NCBI GenBank assembly: GCA_024509875.1
Contig: JAMPIV010004448.1
Span: 558,001-622,000 of the forward strand
DNA from: Oreohelix idahoensis
Taxonomy: Eukaryota > Mollusca > Gastropoda > Stylommatophora > Oreohelicidae
Direction of reading: 5' to 3'
Length of the DNA: 64,000 nucleotides
The position numbers were made by a program, and so were the translations under genes. Below the pieces are notes generated by a model. The model worked only from the letters and a program-made list of their open reading frames with translations, searched no databases and was not told the DNA's origin. Shown one piece after another: positions 46,153 through 58,300 of the stretch. The first letter of the stretch is position 1, and every line of letters starts with the position of its first letter.

Positions 46153-47536
46153 CAGTGTGTCCTGCAGAATCACTACCAATAACAAATGTCAATATTTCTT
46201 ATACTAATAATAGCAGACCGACCGGATTTTGATTTTCTGTTAGGCAAACTCATTAAGTTTCAGTAGCAACTCACCACGTTTCAGTAGATCTCCACCAAGT
46301 TTCAGTAGATCTCCACATGAGCGCCTTTAGTGGCTCAAAGAATGTCAAGACGGTATTCTATCTCTCTCCACGTGTTTTGCAGCATCTGAGGTGTGACGGA
46401 TGCACAAGCATCAATTATTCGCTGCCAAAGATTATCCAGTCCCTGCACCGGAGTTTGATAGACAAAGCTTTTTACGTATCCTCATAGAAAGAAATCTAAG
46501 GGGGTCAAATCTGGTGACCTTGGTGGCCAATCAATGGTACCTAATCTTCCAATCCATCTGTCTGGAAATTGTTGATGAAGGTAGTTTCTTACTTCATTGG
46601 CATAGTGTAGAGGTGCTCCATCTTGCTGGAATATGAATACTTCTGGTATCCTAGGAACTGCACAATTTTGCAGCATGTTTAGGTATGTTGCTCCTCTGAC
46701 TGTGGCTTCGGCGAAGAAAAATGGCCCTATCACATAATTCGAGGTTAAGGCACACCACACGTTAAGTTTAGGGCTGTCTCGCTCATGCTCCATTACGACA
46801 TGTGGGTTTTCATTTCCCCATATCATACAATTATGCCGATGAACTTTGCCACAAGTGTGAAAGGTCGCTTCATCGGAGAATACCACACGATTGAAAAATT
46901 CATTGTCATCATCGAGGTGACATAGCATTGCATTTGCGAACTCGGCCCGTCTGGGTTTATCATTTGGCTGTAACTTCTGCACTAGCTGGATCTTGTAGGC
47001 TCTAAGCCGCAATCTTTTGTTCACAATGTCGTGAACAGTAGATTTTGGAATACCCAATTCTCCACTTGCCCGTCAAATGGATTTCCGCGGGCTACGTTGA
47101 AAAGCTTCACTAACTGCTTCAACTCTGTTTGGAGACAACGCTTCATTGCCGCTTCCGTTCTTTCTCAACAAAGAACCTGTTTTCAACAGTTGCTTGTGCC
47201 ATTTCACTATGGTATGTCGCTTTGGAGGTTTCTGTCCATATTCCTGCCTGAATCTCCTTTGCACAACAATGGGAAACTTTAATTCCGCAAGCTAATAACA
47301 GCATTGCACTTTCTGCTGCATCGTGAACTCACCATTTTCACTACAAGCGTCCTTGCATTACGCGGCTGCACATTACGTATGTGTTATCTGCACATTATCG
47401 TACAATTTATCAATGATCTCACTGCTCCTAAAAATGTGATGGTTTCTATACGAGGTAATCATAAAAAAATAATTAACTTACATGGATGAGGAAATATTGA
47501 CATTTGTTATTGGTAGTGATTCTGCCGGACACGCTG
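46153..47536 (-). mobile_element. Tc1/mariner-superfamily transposon, complete ends
   Basis: The 1,384-bp element begins CAGTGTGTCCTGCAGAATCA and ends with the near reverse complement (TGATTCTGCCGGACACGCTG). Inverted repeats run about 46 bp with two mismatches near the tip. TA is duplicated at 46151-46152 and 47537-47538. Removing the element restores the minisatellite text ACATATATCTGCTCACTCAT. It carries one transposase gene on the minus strand. Confidence 0.93.
46302..47321 (-). pseudogene. Mariner-type transposase, DD41D spacing, four stops and no frameshift
   Basis: The frame starts at ATG 47321 (MQQKVQC) and reaches TGA at 46302-46304, 339 codons. N-terminus: LAELKFPIVVQRRFRQEYG, then HTIVKWHKQLLKTGSL, a DUF4817-like helix-turn-helix region; GIPKSTVHDIVNKRL is a second HTH. 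The catalytic region has VVFSDEATFH (first D), IFQQDGAPLHY (second D) and RSPDLTPLDFFL (third D, 41 residues after the second). A second block, WREIEYRLDIL and KGAHVEIY, ends it. Four in-frame stops (47294-47292, 47075-47073, 46484-46482, 46337-46335) fall where related proteins have Trp or Arg. All are explained by single C:G to T:A transitions. There are no indels, so decay is recent. Confidence 0.88.
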
Positions 47537-47935
47537 TATATCTGCTCACTCATACACATGTACATATATATCTACTCACTCATACACATGTACATATATA
47601 TCTACTCACTCATACACATGTACATATATATCTGCTCACTCATACATATAAATATCTACTCACTCATACACATGTACATGTATGTCTGCTCACCCAAATA
47701 CACATGTACACATATATCTACTTGCTCATATACATGTACATATACATCTAAATATATTACTTGCTTATACACTATACATATACACATGTACATATACATC
47801 TACACATACATCTACTTGCTCATACACATGTACATACACATTTGCACATATCTGTTCACTCATATACATGTACACAGATATCTACTCACTCATACACATG
47901 TACACTGACATGTCTATTAATTTATGTACATTTAC
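47537..47935. repeat. ~28-bp minisatellite, segment 4, degenerating
   Basis: Begins with uniform CTGCTCACTCATACACATG units and becomes irregular after about 47650. It is the right edge of the field that starts near 36640. Confidence 0.9.
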
Positions 47936-48240
47936 ACACATATTTACTCTTTTGCACTGATGCGCACAGGGTTGCTAATACGTACACTAATACATATATC
48001 TGCTTGTTGTACATTTGTAAACGCTATGTGCTCAATGATACACAACATCTACTCACAAAGTCTGTTATTCATTCGCTGTCTGTTGAGGTCACCTTACAGA
48101 ATACAAACAATAGACCTCATAATGTTGTCCACAGGTTTGTTCAGGCTGTATTAATAAACTCTGTTTTCCGTACATCTGCAAGTGCTCACTTTTATATTGA
48201 TACGAGAGAGGAGAGAGAGTGGGGGGGAGGGAGGGAGGGA
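47936..48240. other. Short interval without recognised gene
   Basis: Contains a G-rich/GA-rich stretch (GAGAGAGTGGGGGGGAGGG) near 48206-48235. It leads into the next array and probably represents a diverged or founding unit of it. Confidence 0.5.
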
Positions 48241-50937
48241 GAGAGTGGCAAGAATTAATGTGGACCACTTTTATGTTGACTAAAGGATGAGAGAGAGAGA
48301 AAGATAACATTCTGACAGGAATAAATGTTGACTAAAGGATGAGAGAGAGAGAGAAAGATAACATTCTGACAGGAATAAATGTTGACTAAAGGATGAGAGA
48401 GAGAGAAAGATAACATTCTGACAGGAATAAATGTTGACTAAAGGATGAGAGAGAGAGAAAGATAACATTCTGACAGGAATAAATGTTGACTAAAGGATGA
48501 GAGAGAGAGAGAAAGATAACATTCTGACAGGAATAAATGTTGACTAAAGGATGAGAGAGAGAGAGAAAGATAACATTCTGACAGGAATAAATGTTGACTA
48601 AAGGATGAGAGAGAGAGAGAAAGATAACATTCTGACAGGAATAAATGTTGACTAAAGGATGAGAGAGAGAGAGAAAGATAACATTCTGACAGGAATAAAT
48701 GTTGACTAAAGGATGAGAGAGAGAGAGAAAGATAACATTCTGACAGGAATAAATGTTGACTAAAGGATGAGAGAGAGAGAGAAAGATAACATTCTGACAG
48801 GAATAAATGTTGACTAAAGGATGAGAGAGAGTGAAAGATAACATTCTGACAGGAATAAATGTTGACTAAAGGATGAGAGAGAGAGAAAGATAACATTCTG
48901 ACAGGAATAAATGTTGACTAAAGGATGAGAGAGAGAGAGAAAGATAACATTCTGACAGGAATAAATGTTGACTAAAGGATGAGAGAGAGAGAGAAAGATA
49001 ACATTCTGACAGGAATAAATGTTGACTAAAGGATGAGAGAGAGAGAGAAAGATAACATTCTGACAGGAATAAATGTTGACTAAAGGATGAGAGAGAGAGA
49101 GAAAGATAACATTCTGACAGGAATAAATGTTGACTAAAGGATGAGAGAGAGAGAAAGATAACATTCTGACAGGAATAAATGTTGACTAAAGGATGAGAGA
49201 GAGAGAGAAAGATAACATTCTGACAGGAATAAATGTTGACTAAAGGATGAGAGAGAGAGAGAGAAAGATAACATTCTGACAGGAATAAATGTTGACTAAA
49301 GGATGAGAGAGAGAGAGAGAAAGATAACATTCTGACAGGAATAAATGTTGACTAAAAAATGAGAGAGAGAGAGAAAGATAACATTCTGACAGGAATAAAT
49401 GTTGACTAAAGGATGAGAGAGAGAGAGAAAGATAACATTCTGACAGGAATAAATGTTGACTAAAGGATGAGAGAGAGAGAGAAAGATAACATTCTGACAG
49501 GAATAAATGTTGACTAAAGGATGAGAGAGAGAGAAAGATAACATTCTGACAGGAATAAATGTTGACTAAAGGATGAGAGAGAGAGAAAGATAACATTCTG
49601 ACAGGAATAAATGTTGACTAAAGGATGAGAGAGAGAGAGAAAGATAACATTCTGACAGGAATAAATGTTGACTAAAGGATGAGAGAGAGAGAAAGATAAC
49701 ATTCTGACAGGAATAAATGTTGACTAAAGGATGAGAGAGAGAGAAAGATAACATTCTGACAGGAATAAATGTTGACTAAAGGATGAGAGAGAGAGAAAGA
49801 TAACATTCTGACAGGAATAAATGTTGACTAAAGGATGAGAGAGAGAGAAAGATAACATTCTGACAGGAATAAATGTTGACTAAAGGATGAGAGAGAGAGA
49901 AAGATAACATTCTGACAGGAATAAATGTTGACTAAAGGACGAGAGAGAGAGAAAGATAACATTCTGACAGGAATAAATGTTGACTAAAGGATGAGAGAGA
50001 GAGAAAGATAACATTCTGACAGGAATAAATGTTGACTAAAGGATGAGAGAGAGAGAAAGATAACATTCTGACAGGAATAAATGTTGACTAAAGGATGAGA
50101 GAGAGAGAGAAAGATAACATTCTGACAGGAATAAATGTTGACTAAAGGATGAGAGAGAGAGAGAAAGATAACATTCTGACAGGAATAAATGTTGACTAAA
50201 GGATGAGAGAGAGGGAAAGATAACATTCTGACAGGAATAAATGTTGACTAAAGGATGAGAGAGAGAGAAAGATAACATTCTGACAGGAATAAATGTTGAC
50301 TAAAGGATGAGAGAGAGAGAAAGATAACATTCTGACAGGAATAAATGTTGACTAAAGGATGAGAGAGAGAGAAAGATAACATTCTGACAGGAATAAATGT
50401 TGACTAAAGGATGAGAGAGAGAGAAAGATAACATTCTGACAGGAATAAATGTTGACTAAAGGGAGAGAGAGAGAGAGAGAAAGATAACATTCTGACAGGA
50501 ATAAATGTTGACTAAAGGATGAGAGAGAGAGAAAGATAACATTCTGACAGGAATAAATGTTGACTAAAGGATGAGAGAGAGAGAAAGATAACATTCTGAC
50601 AGGAATAAATGTTGACTAAAGGATGAGAGAGAGAGAAAGATAACATTCTGACAGGAATAAATGTTGACTAAAGGATGAGAGAGAGAGAAAGATAACATTC
50701 TGACAGGAATAAATGTTGACTAAAGGATGAGAGAGAGAGAAAGATAACATTCTGACAGGAATAAATGTTGACTAAAGGATGAGAGAGAGAGAGAAAGATA
50801 ACATTCTGAAAGGAATAAATGTTGACTAAAGGATGAGAGAGAGAGAGAAAGATAACATTCTGACAGGAATAAATGTTGACTAAAGGATGAGAGAGAGAGA
50901 AAGATAACATTCTGACAGGAATAAATGTTGACTAAAG

Positions 50938-50998
<61 letters not shown>

Positions 50999-51141
50999 TA
51001 ACATTCTGACAGGAATAAATGTTGACTAAAGGATGAGAGAGAGAGAGAAAGATAACATTCTGACAGGAATAAATGTTGACTAAAGGATGAGAGAGAGAGA
51101 GAGAAAGATAACATTCTGACAGGAATAAATGTTGACTAAAG

Positions 51142-51181
<40 letters not shown>

Positions 51182-52706
51182 TGACTAAAGGATGAGAGAG
51201 AGAGAAAGATAACATTCTGACAGGAATAAATGTTGACTAAAGGATGAGAGAGAGAGAGAAAGATAACATTCTGACAGGAATAAATGTTGACTAAAGGATG
51301 AGAGAGAGAGAAAGATAACATTCTGACAGGAATAAATGTTGACTAAAGGATGAGAGAGAGAGAAAGATAACATTCTGACAGGAATAAATGTTGACTAAAG
51401 GATGAGAGAGAGAGAAAGATAACATTCTGACAGGAATAAATGTTGACTAAAGGATGAGAGAGAGAGAGAAAGATAACATTCTGAAAGGAATAAATGTTGA
51501 CTAAAGGATGAGAGAGAGAGAAAGATAACATTCTGACAGGAATAAATGTTGACTAAAGGATGAGAGAGAGAGAAAGATAACATTCTGACAGGAATAAATG
51601 TTGACTAAAGGATGAGAGAGAGAGAAAGATAACATTCTGACAGGAATAAATGTTGACTAAAGGATGAGAGAGAGAGAGAGAAAGATAACATTCTGACAGG
51701 AATAAATGTTGACTAAAGGATGAGAGAGAGAGAAAGATAACATTCTGACAGGAATAAATGTTGACTAAAGGATGAGAGAGAGAGAGAGAAAGATAACATT
51801 CTGACAGGAATAAATGTTGACTAAAGGATGAGAGAGAGAGAGAAAGATAACATTCTGACAGGAATAAATGTTGACTAAAGGATGAGAGAGAGAGAAAGAT
51901 AACATTCTGACAGGAATAAATGTTGACTAAAGGATGAGAGAGAGAGAAAGATAACATTCTGACAGGAATAAATGTTGACTAAAGGATGAGAGAGAGAGAG
52001 AAAGATAACATTCTGACAGGAATAAATGTTGACTAAAGGATGAGAGAGAGAGAAAGATAACATTCTGACAGGAATAAATGTTGACTAAAGGATGAGAGAG
52101 AGAGAAAGATAACATTCTGACAGGAATAAATGTTGATTAAAGGATGAGAGAGAGAAAGATAACATTCTGACAGGAATAAATGTTGACTAAAGGATGAGAG
52201 AGAGAAAGATAACATTCTGACAGGAATAAATGTTGACTAAAGGATGAGAGAGAGAGAAAGATAACATTCTGACAGGAATAAATGTTGACTAAAGGATGAG
52301 AGAGAGAGAAAGATAACATTCTGACAGGAATAAATGTTGACTAAAGGATGAGAGAGAGAGAAAGATAACATTCTGACAGGAATAAATGTTGACTAAAGGA
52401 TGAGAGAGAGAGAAAGATAACATTCTGACAGGAATAAATGTTGACTAAAGGATGAGAGAGAGAGAAAGATAACATTCTGACAGGAATAAATGTTGACTAA
52501 AGGATGAGAGAGAGAGAAAGATAACATTCTGACAGGAATAAATGTTGACTAAAGGATGAGAGAGAGAGAAAGATAACATTCTGACAGGAATAAATGTTGA
52601 CTAAAGGATGAGAGAGAGAGAAAGATAACATTCTGACAGGAATAAATGTTGACTAAAGGATGAGAGAGAGAGAGAAAGATAACATTCTGACAGGAATAAA
52701 TGTTGA
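48241..52706. repeat. 52-bp minisatellite with embedded (GA)n, ~84 copies
   Basis: The unit is TTGACTAAAGGATGAGAG, a (GA)n of variable length, AAAGATAACATTCTGACAGG and AATAAATG. The GA block sets the unit length (mostly 50-56 bp). It has expanded to about 50 bp at 50941-50994 and to ~40 bp at 51141-51178. Open frames on the minus strand (LVNIYSCQNVIFLSLS) are artefacts. Confidence 0.96.
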
Positions 52707-54016
52707 CTTTAGGGATACATTTAGTTGATTTTGAAAAGGCATTTGACATCATTCACAAGGACAGCCTATGGAAAATACTGAGGGCTTATGGAATCTCTAA
52801 GTGCATGGTCTACATCATTAAAAGCCTGTGTGCTAATTTCATGTGCATTGTTGGGCAGATTGACCTAACTTTTAAGGCGAAAACAAGAGTGCGGCAGGGA
52901 TGCCCCTTATCAACCACCCTCTTTTTAACTGTCATAGATTGGGTGATGTGCCAGACAACAGTGGAAGCCCCTAGAGGAATACGATGGACAGCATTCTCTT
53001 TACTGGAGGATCTAGAATACGCAGATGACATTGCACTATTCGCACACTCACATCAATTTATCCAAGGAAACACAATCACACTGAATAGCCAACAGGTGGG
53101 ACTAAACATTAATCTCAAGAAGACAGAAGTCATGACACTCAGTGTAAGAAATCCTACTCTCATCATAGTAAGAGACCAAGATCTATAATATATATTTACA
53201 TACATAGGAAGTTTAGTAACATCAGGCGGTGGAACAAGCAAAGATATTGTAATCAAATGAATAAAGCCAGAATTGACTTTGCCAATCTAAACAACATGTG
53301 GAAATCTTTTCATTACAGTACAAACACTAAATTTAAAATATGTGAGAGCTGTATAATTTCTGTACGGTGCATAATGCTGGAGAGTAACAGAAAAGGAAAT
53401 GCCCAAACTGTCCTCTTCCCACACAACCTGCCTAAGGAAAATTCTTTGAATGTTCTGGCCGAACACCATCACCAAACAAGAACTGCTGGCTGAACACCAT
53501 CACCAAACAAGAACTGCTAACTGAGCCACCAAGAAGACATGTGCACCATCATAGTGGGTAGATTCTGGAATTGGGTTGGCCACATCCTCAGAAGTGACCT
53601 TGACACCATCACCAGAACTGCCATGCTGTGACCTTGACACCATCACCAGAACTGCCATGCTGTGACCTTGACACCATCACCAGAACTGCCATGCTGTGAC
53701 CTTGACACCATCACCAGAACTGCCATGCTGTGACCTTGATACCATCACCAGAACTGCCATGCTGTGACCTTGACACCATCACCAGAACTGCCATGCTGTG
53801 ACCTTGACACCATCACCAGAACTGCCATGATATAGACTCCAGAAAGAAAGCAAAAGCAAGACTGGCCAAAAGCCACCTGGCGGAGAACTGTGGAAGCAGA
53901 GATGATAATCGTGAACCAGAGCTAGGGCCACCACACGAAGGATGGCAGCCGACCGAGCAAGGTGGAGACAGTTTGTTGCTGCCCTACAAGACACCACTAG
54001 GCGTGATGGTCACTGA
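52707..54016 (+). pseudogene. LINE 3' half (RTE-like): RT core to C-terminus
   Basis: Starts abruptly at the satellite border with LVDFEKAFDIIHKDSLWKI. RT blocks: TRVRQGCPLSTTLFLTVIDW, LEDLEYADDIALFAHS with intact YADD, NSQQVGLNINLKKTEVM. After stops and frameshifts the C-terminal blocks are LPKENSLNVLAEHH, GRFWNWVGHILRSDLDTI, DWPKATWRRTVEAEM, and the last 26 codons containing MAADRARWRQFVAALQDTT and the TGA at 54014-54016. Endonuclease is missing. It belongs to the same family as the fragment at 60230-60830 (shared LPKEN..NVLAEHH and LDTITRT text). Two of its segments have expanded into minisatellites. Confidence 0.82.
53596..53829. repeat. 34-bp minisatellite grown from LINE coding sequence, ~7 copies
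   Basis: The unit is GTGACCTTGACACCATCACC plus AGAACTGCCATGCT. The first copy is the natural LINE text for SDLDTITRTAM. Further copies are tandem repeats of it, one with GATACC for GACACC. Confidence 0.92.
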
Positions 54017-54692
54017 TAGCTTTGTCAGTCAGCAGCCAAGGACCAAGGTGGAGACAGTTTGTTGCTGCCCTACAAGACACCACTAGGAGTGATGGTCACT
54101 GATAGCTTTGTCAGTCAGCAGCCAAGGTGGAGACAGTTTGTTGCTGCCCTACAAGACACCACTAGGAGTGATGGTCACTGATAGCTTTGTCAGTCAGCAG
54201 CCAAGGACCAAGGTGGAGACAGTTTGTTGCTGCCCTACAAGACGGCACTAGGCGTTATGGTCACTGATAGCTTTGTCAGTCAGCAGCCAAGGACCAAGGT
54301 GGAGACAGTTTGTTGCTGCCCTACAAGACACCACTAGGCGTTATGGTCACTGATAGCTTTGTCAGTCAGCAGCCAAGGACCAAGGTGGAGACAGTTTGTT
54401 GCTGCCCTACAAGACACCACTAGGCGTTATGGTCACTGATAGCTTTGTCAGTCAGCAGCCAAGGACCAAGGTGGAGACAGTTTGTTGCTGCCCTACAAGA
54501 CACCACTAGGCGTTATGGTCACTGATAGCTTTGTCAGTCAGCGGCCAAGGACCAAGGTGGAGACAGTTTGTTGCTGCCCTACAAGACACCACTAGGCGTT
54601 ATGGTCACTGATAGCTTTGTCAGTCAGCAGCCAAGGACCAAGGTGGAGACAGTTTGTTGCTGCCCTACAAGACACCACTAGACTCTTGTTAC
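53961..54692. repeat. 86-bp minisatellite grown from the LINE C-terminus, ~8.5 copies
   Basis: The unit begins GGTGGAGACAGTTTGTTGCT, contains CACTAGGCGTTATGGTCACT and ends AGCAGCCAAGGACCAA. The first copy spans the last codons of the LINE (RWRQFVAALQDTT ... stop). One copy (near 54121) lacks about 8 bp. The rest are near-identical. Confidence 0.92.
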
Positions 54693-54889
54693 ATAAAAAC
54701 AAGCAACTTGTTTTTTTTTTACTCATTACGCGCCATTGATGTAATTTCACGCTATACCTATGGAAAGCGCCCCATGTCAAACTTAAGCATATTAATTTAA
54801 TATATAATAACGTATTGTACGCATATTTTATTTTTTGCCACAAGATACATCTAATACATGTATTTTTATCTCAGACGTAATGTACAATC
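54693..54889. other. AT-rich interval, nothing recognised
   Basis: Contains a T run and no coding or element signal. Confidence 0.5.
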
Positions 54890-55345
54890 GAACATTGTTT
54901 GTGTCTGTGGTTATGTCTGCCTCATGTTGTATATAATATTCAGCTTCATAGTTACTTTAATCTCCACTGAATTGTGGCCTGAGTTTATGCCAGCACTCAT
55001 GTCATCTATGCTCTCATAGTGGACGTCTATATCTTTTTTATATCTATTTTTGATCATGATAAAGCCAATTTGATTCATCTTTAAGTCTTCTGGACTAGCC
55101 CGCGTGTACAGTTTTCTTGAATTTGGTTAAAAAAAACATGTTATATGAATAACAGCTGATTTTCTTCACAAAATTGCACCAGTCTATTGTTTCTTTTCCC
55201 AGATCTGTGTTGCCCCACTGTCTTGTAACTTCCCATTTCTATTTTTGCATTCATGTCTCCCATACCTATCAGCACATCTGTAGATTTTACTAGTTTTGTT
55301 GTGTGTTTTACATCATTGGCCATTTTTGCTTGGGCCAAACCAACT
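54890..55345 (-). pseudogene. RTE endonuclease fragment
   Basis: The minus-strand translation TTKLVKSTDVLIGMGDMNAK closely follows the nested RTE text (LKPVKSTDVLIVMGDMNAK). Farther on, SPEDLKMNQIGFIMIKNRYK and INSGHNSVEIKVTMKL parallel SPGDVTRNQIDYIMIKHRF and INSDHNPVVIKVNIKL. A frame change and a deletion lie between. Only the distal endonuclease domain remains; the catalytic His context SDHNP has become SGHNS. The 26-bp satellite starts about 45 bp beyond its right end. Confidence 0.8.
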
Positions 55346-55387
55346 TTTTTGCTTGGGACTGAAAGAGTTAATTGTGTATGTAGCTAC

Positions 55388-58300
55388 AACTGTAGCTGGT
55401 CCCAACATGGTGTAACAAGGAGATGCTGTAACAAGGAGAAGGTACAATATGCTGTAACAAGGAGAAGGTACAATATGCTGTAACAAGGAGAAGGTACAAT
55501 ATGCTGTAAGGAGAAGGTACAATATGCTGTAACAAGGAGAAGGTACAATATGCTGTAACAAGGAGAAGGTACAATATGCTGTAACAAGGAGAAGGTACAA
55601 TATGCTGTAACAAGGAGAAGGTACAATATGCTGTAACAAGGAGAAGGTACAATATGCTGTAACAAGGAGAAGGTACAATATGCTGTAACAAGGAGAAGGT
55701 ACAATATGCTGTAACAAGGAGAAGGTACAATATGCTGTAACAAGGAGAAGGTACAATATGCTGTAACAAGGAGGAACAACATGCTGCTGTAAGGAGAAGG
55801 TACAATATGCTGTAACAAGGAGAAGGTACAATATGCTGTAACAAGGAGAAGGTACAATATGCTGTAACAAGGAGAAGGTACAATATGCTGTAACAAGGAG
55901 AAGGTACAATATGCTGTAACAAGGAGAAGGTACAATATGCTGTAACAAGGAGAAGGTACAATATGCTGTAAGGAGAAGGTACAATATGCTGTAACAAGGA
56001 GAAGGTACAATATGCTGTAACAAGGAGAAGGTACAATATGCTGTAACAAGGAGAAGGTACAATATGCTGTAACAAGGAGAAGGTACAATATGCTGTAACA
56101 AGGAGATGCTGTAACAAGGAGAAGGTACAATATGCTGTAACAAGGAGAAGGTACAATATGCTGTAACAAGGAGAAGGTACAATATGCTGTAACAAGGAGA
56201 AGGTACAATATGCTGTAACAAGGAGAAGGTACAATATGCTGTAACAAGGAGAAGGTACAATATGCTGTAACAAGGAGAAGGTACAATATGCTGTAAGGAG
56301 AAGGTACAATATGCTGTAACAATGAGATGCTGTAACAAGGAGAAGGTACAACATGCTGTAACAAGGAGAAGTTAAAACATGATGTAACAAGGAGAAGGAA
56401 GATATGCTGTAACAAGGAGAAGGTACAATATGCTGTAACAAGGAGAAGGTACAATATGCTGTAACAAGGAGAAGGTACAATATGCTGTAACAAGGAGAAG
56501 GTACAATATGCTGTAACAAGGAGAAGGTACAATATGCTGTAACAAGGAGAAGGTACAATATGCTGTAACAAGGAGAAGGTACAATATGCTGTAACAAGGA
56601 GAAGGTACAATATGCTGTAACAAGGAGAAAGTACAATCTGCTGCAACAAGGAGAAAGTATAATATGCTGTAACAAGGAGATGCGACAATATGCTGTAAGG
56701 AGAAGGTACAATATGCTGTAACAAGGAGAAGGTACAATATGCTGTAACAAGGAGAAGGTACAATATGCTGTAACAAGGAGAAGGTACAATATGCTGTAAC
56801 AAGGAGAAGGTACAATATGCTGTAACAAGGAGAAGGTACAATATGCTGTAACAAGGAGAAGGTACAATATGCTGTAACAAGGAGAAGGTACAATATGCTG
56901 TAACAAGGAGAAGGTACAATATGCTGTAACAAGGAGAAGGTACAATATGCTGTAACAAGGAGAAGGTACAATATGCTGTAAGGAGAAGGTACAATATGCT
57001 GTAACAAGGAGAAGGTACAATATGCTGTAACAAGGAGAAGGTACAATATGCTGTAACAAGGAGAAGGTACAATATGCTGTAACAAGGAGAAGGTACAATA
57101 TGCTGTAACAAGGAGAAGGTACAATATGCTGTAACAAGGAGAAGGTACAATATGCTGTAACAAGGAGAAGGTACAATATGCTGTAACAAGGAGAAGGTAC
57201 AATATGCTGTAACAAGGAGAAGGTACAATATGCTGTAACAAGGAGAAGGTACAATATGCTGTAACAAGGTACAATATGCTGTAACAAGGTAACAAGGAGA
57301 AGGTACAATATGCTGTAACAAGGAGAAGGTACAATATGCTGTAACAAGGAGAAGGTACAATATGCTGTAACAAGGAGAAGGTACAATATGCTGTAACAAG
57401 GAGAAGGTACAATATGCTGTAACAAGGAGAAGGTACAATATGCTGTAACAAGGAGAAGGTACAATATGCTGTAACAAGGAGAAGGTACAATATGCTGTAA
57501 CAAGGAGAAGGTACAATATGCTGTAACAAGGAGAAGGTACAATATGCTGTAACAAGGAGAAGGTACAATATGCTGTAACAAGGAGAAGGTACAATATGCT
57601 GTAACAAGGAGAAGGTACAATATGCTGTAACAAGGAGAAGGTACAATAATATGCTGTAAGAAGGAGAAGGTACAAGAAGGTACAATATGCTGTAACAAGG
57701 AGAAGGTACAATATGCTGTAACAAGGAGAAGGTACAATATGCTGTAACAATGAGATGCTGTAACAAGGAGAAGATACAACATGCTGTAACAAGGAGAGGA
57801 TACAATATGCTGTAACAAGGAGGTACAACATGCTGTAACAAGGAGAAGGTACAATATGCTGTAACAATGAGAAGATAACAATATGCTGTAACAAAGAGAA
57901 GGTACAATATGCTGTAAGGAGAAGGTACAATATGCTGTAAGGAGAAGGTACAATATGCTGTAACAAGGAGAAGGTACAATATGCTGTAACAAGGAGAAGG
58001 TACAATATGCTGTAAGGAGAAGGTACAATATGCTGTAACAAGGAGAAGGTACAATATGCTGTAACAAGGAGAAGGTACAATATGCTGTAACAAGGAGAAG
58101 GTACAATATGCTGTAACAAGGAGAAGGTACAATATGCTGTAACAAGGAGAAGGTACAATATGCTGTAACAAGGAGAAGGTACAATATGCTGTAACAAGGA
58201 GAAGGTACAATATGCTGTAACAAGGAGAAGGTACAATATGCTGTAACAAGGAGAAGGTACAATATGCTGTAACAAGGAGAAGGTACAATATGCTGTAACA

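Noticed and set aside
48280..52752. Many minus-strand frames with LVNIYSCQNVIFLSLS
   Set aside because: Translation of the 52-bp array. Frames end and restart with GA-block length changes.
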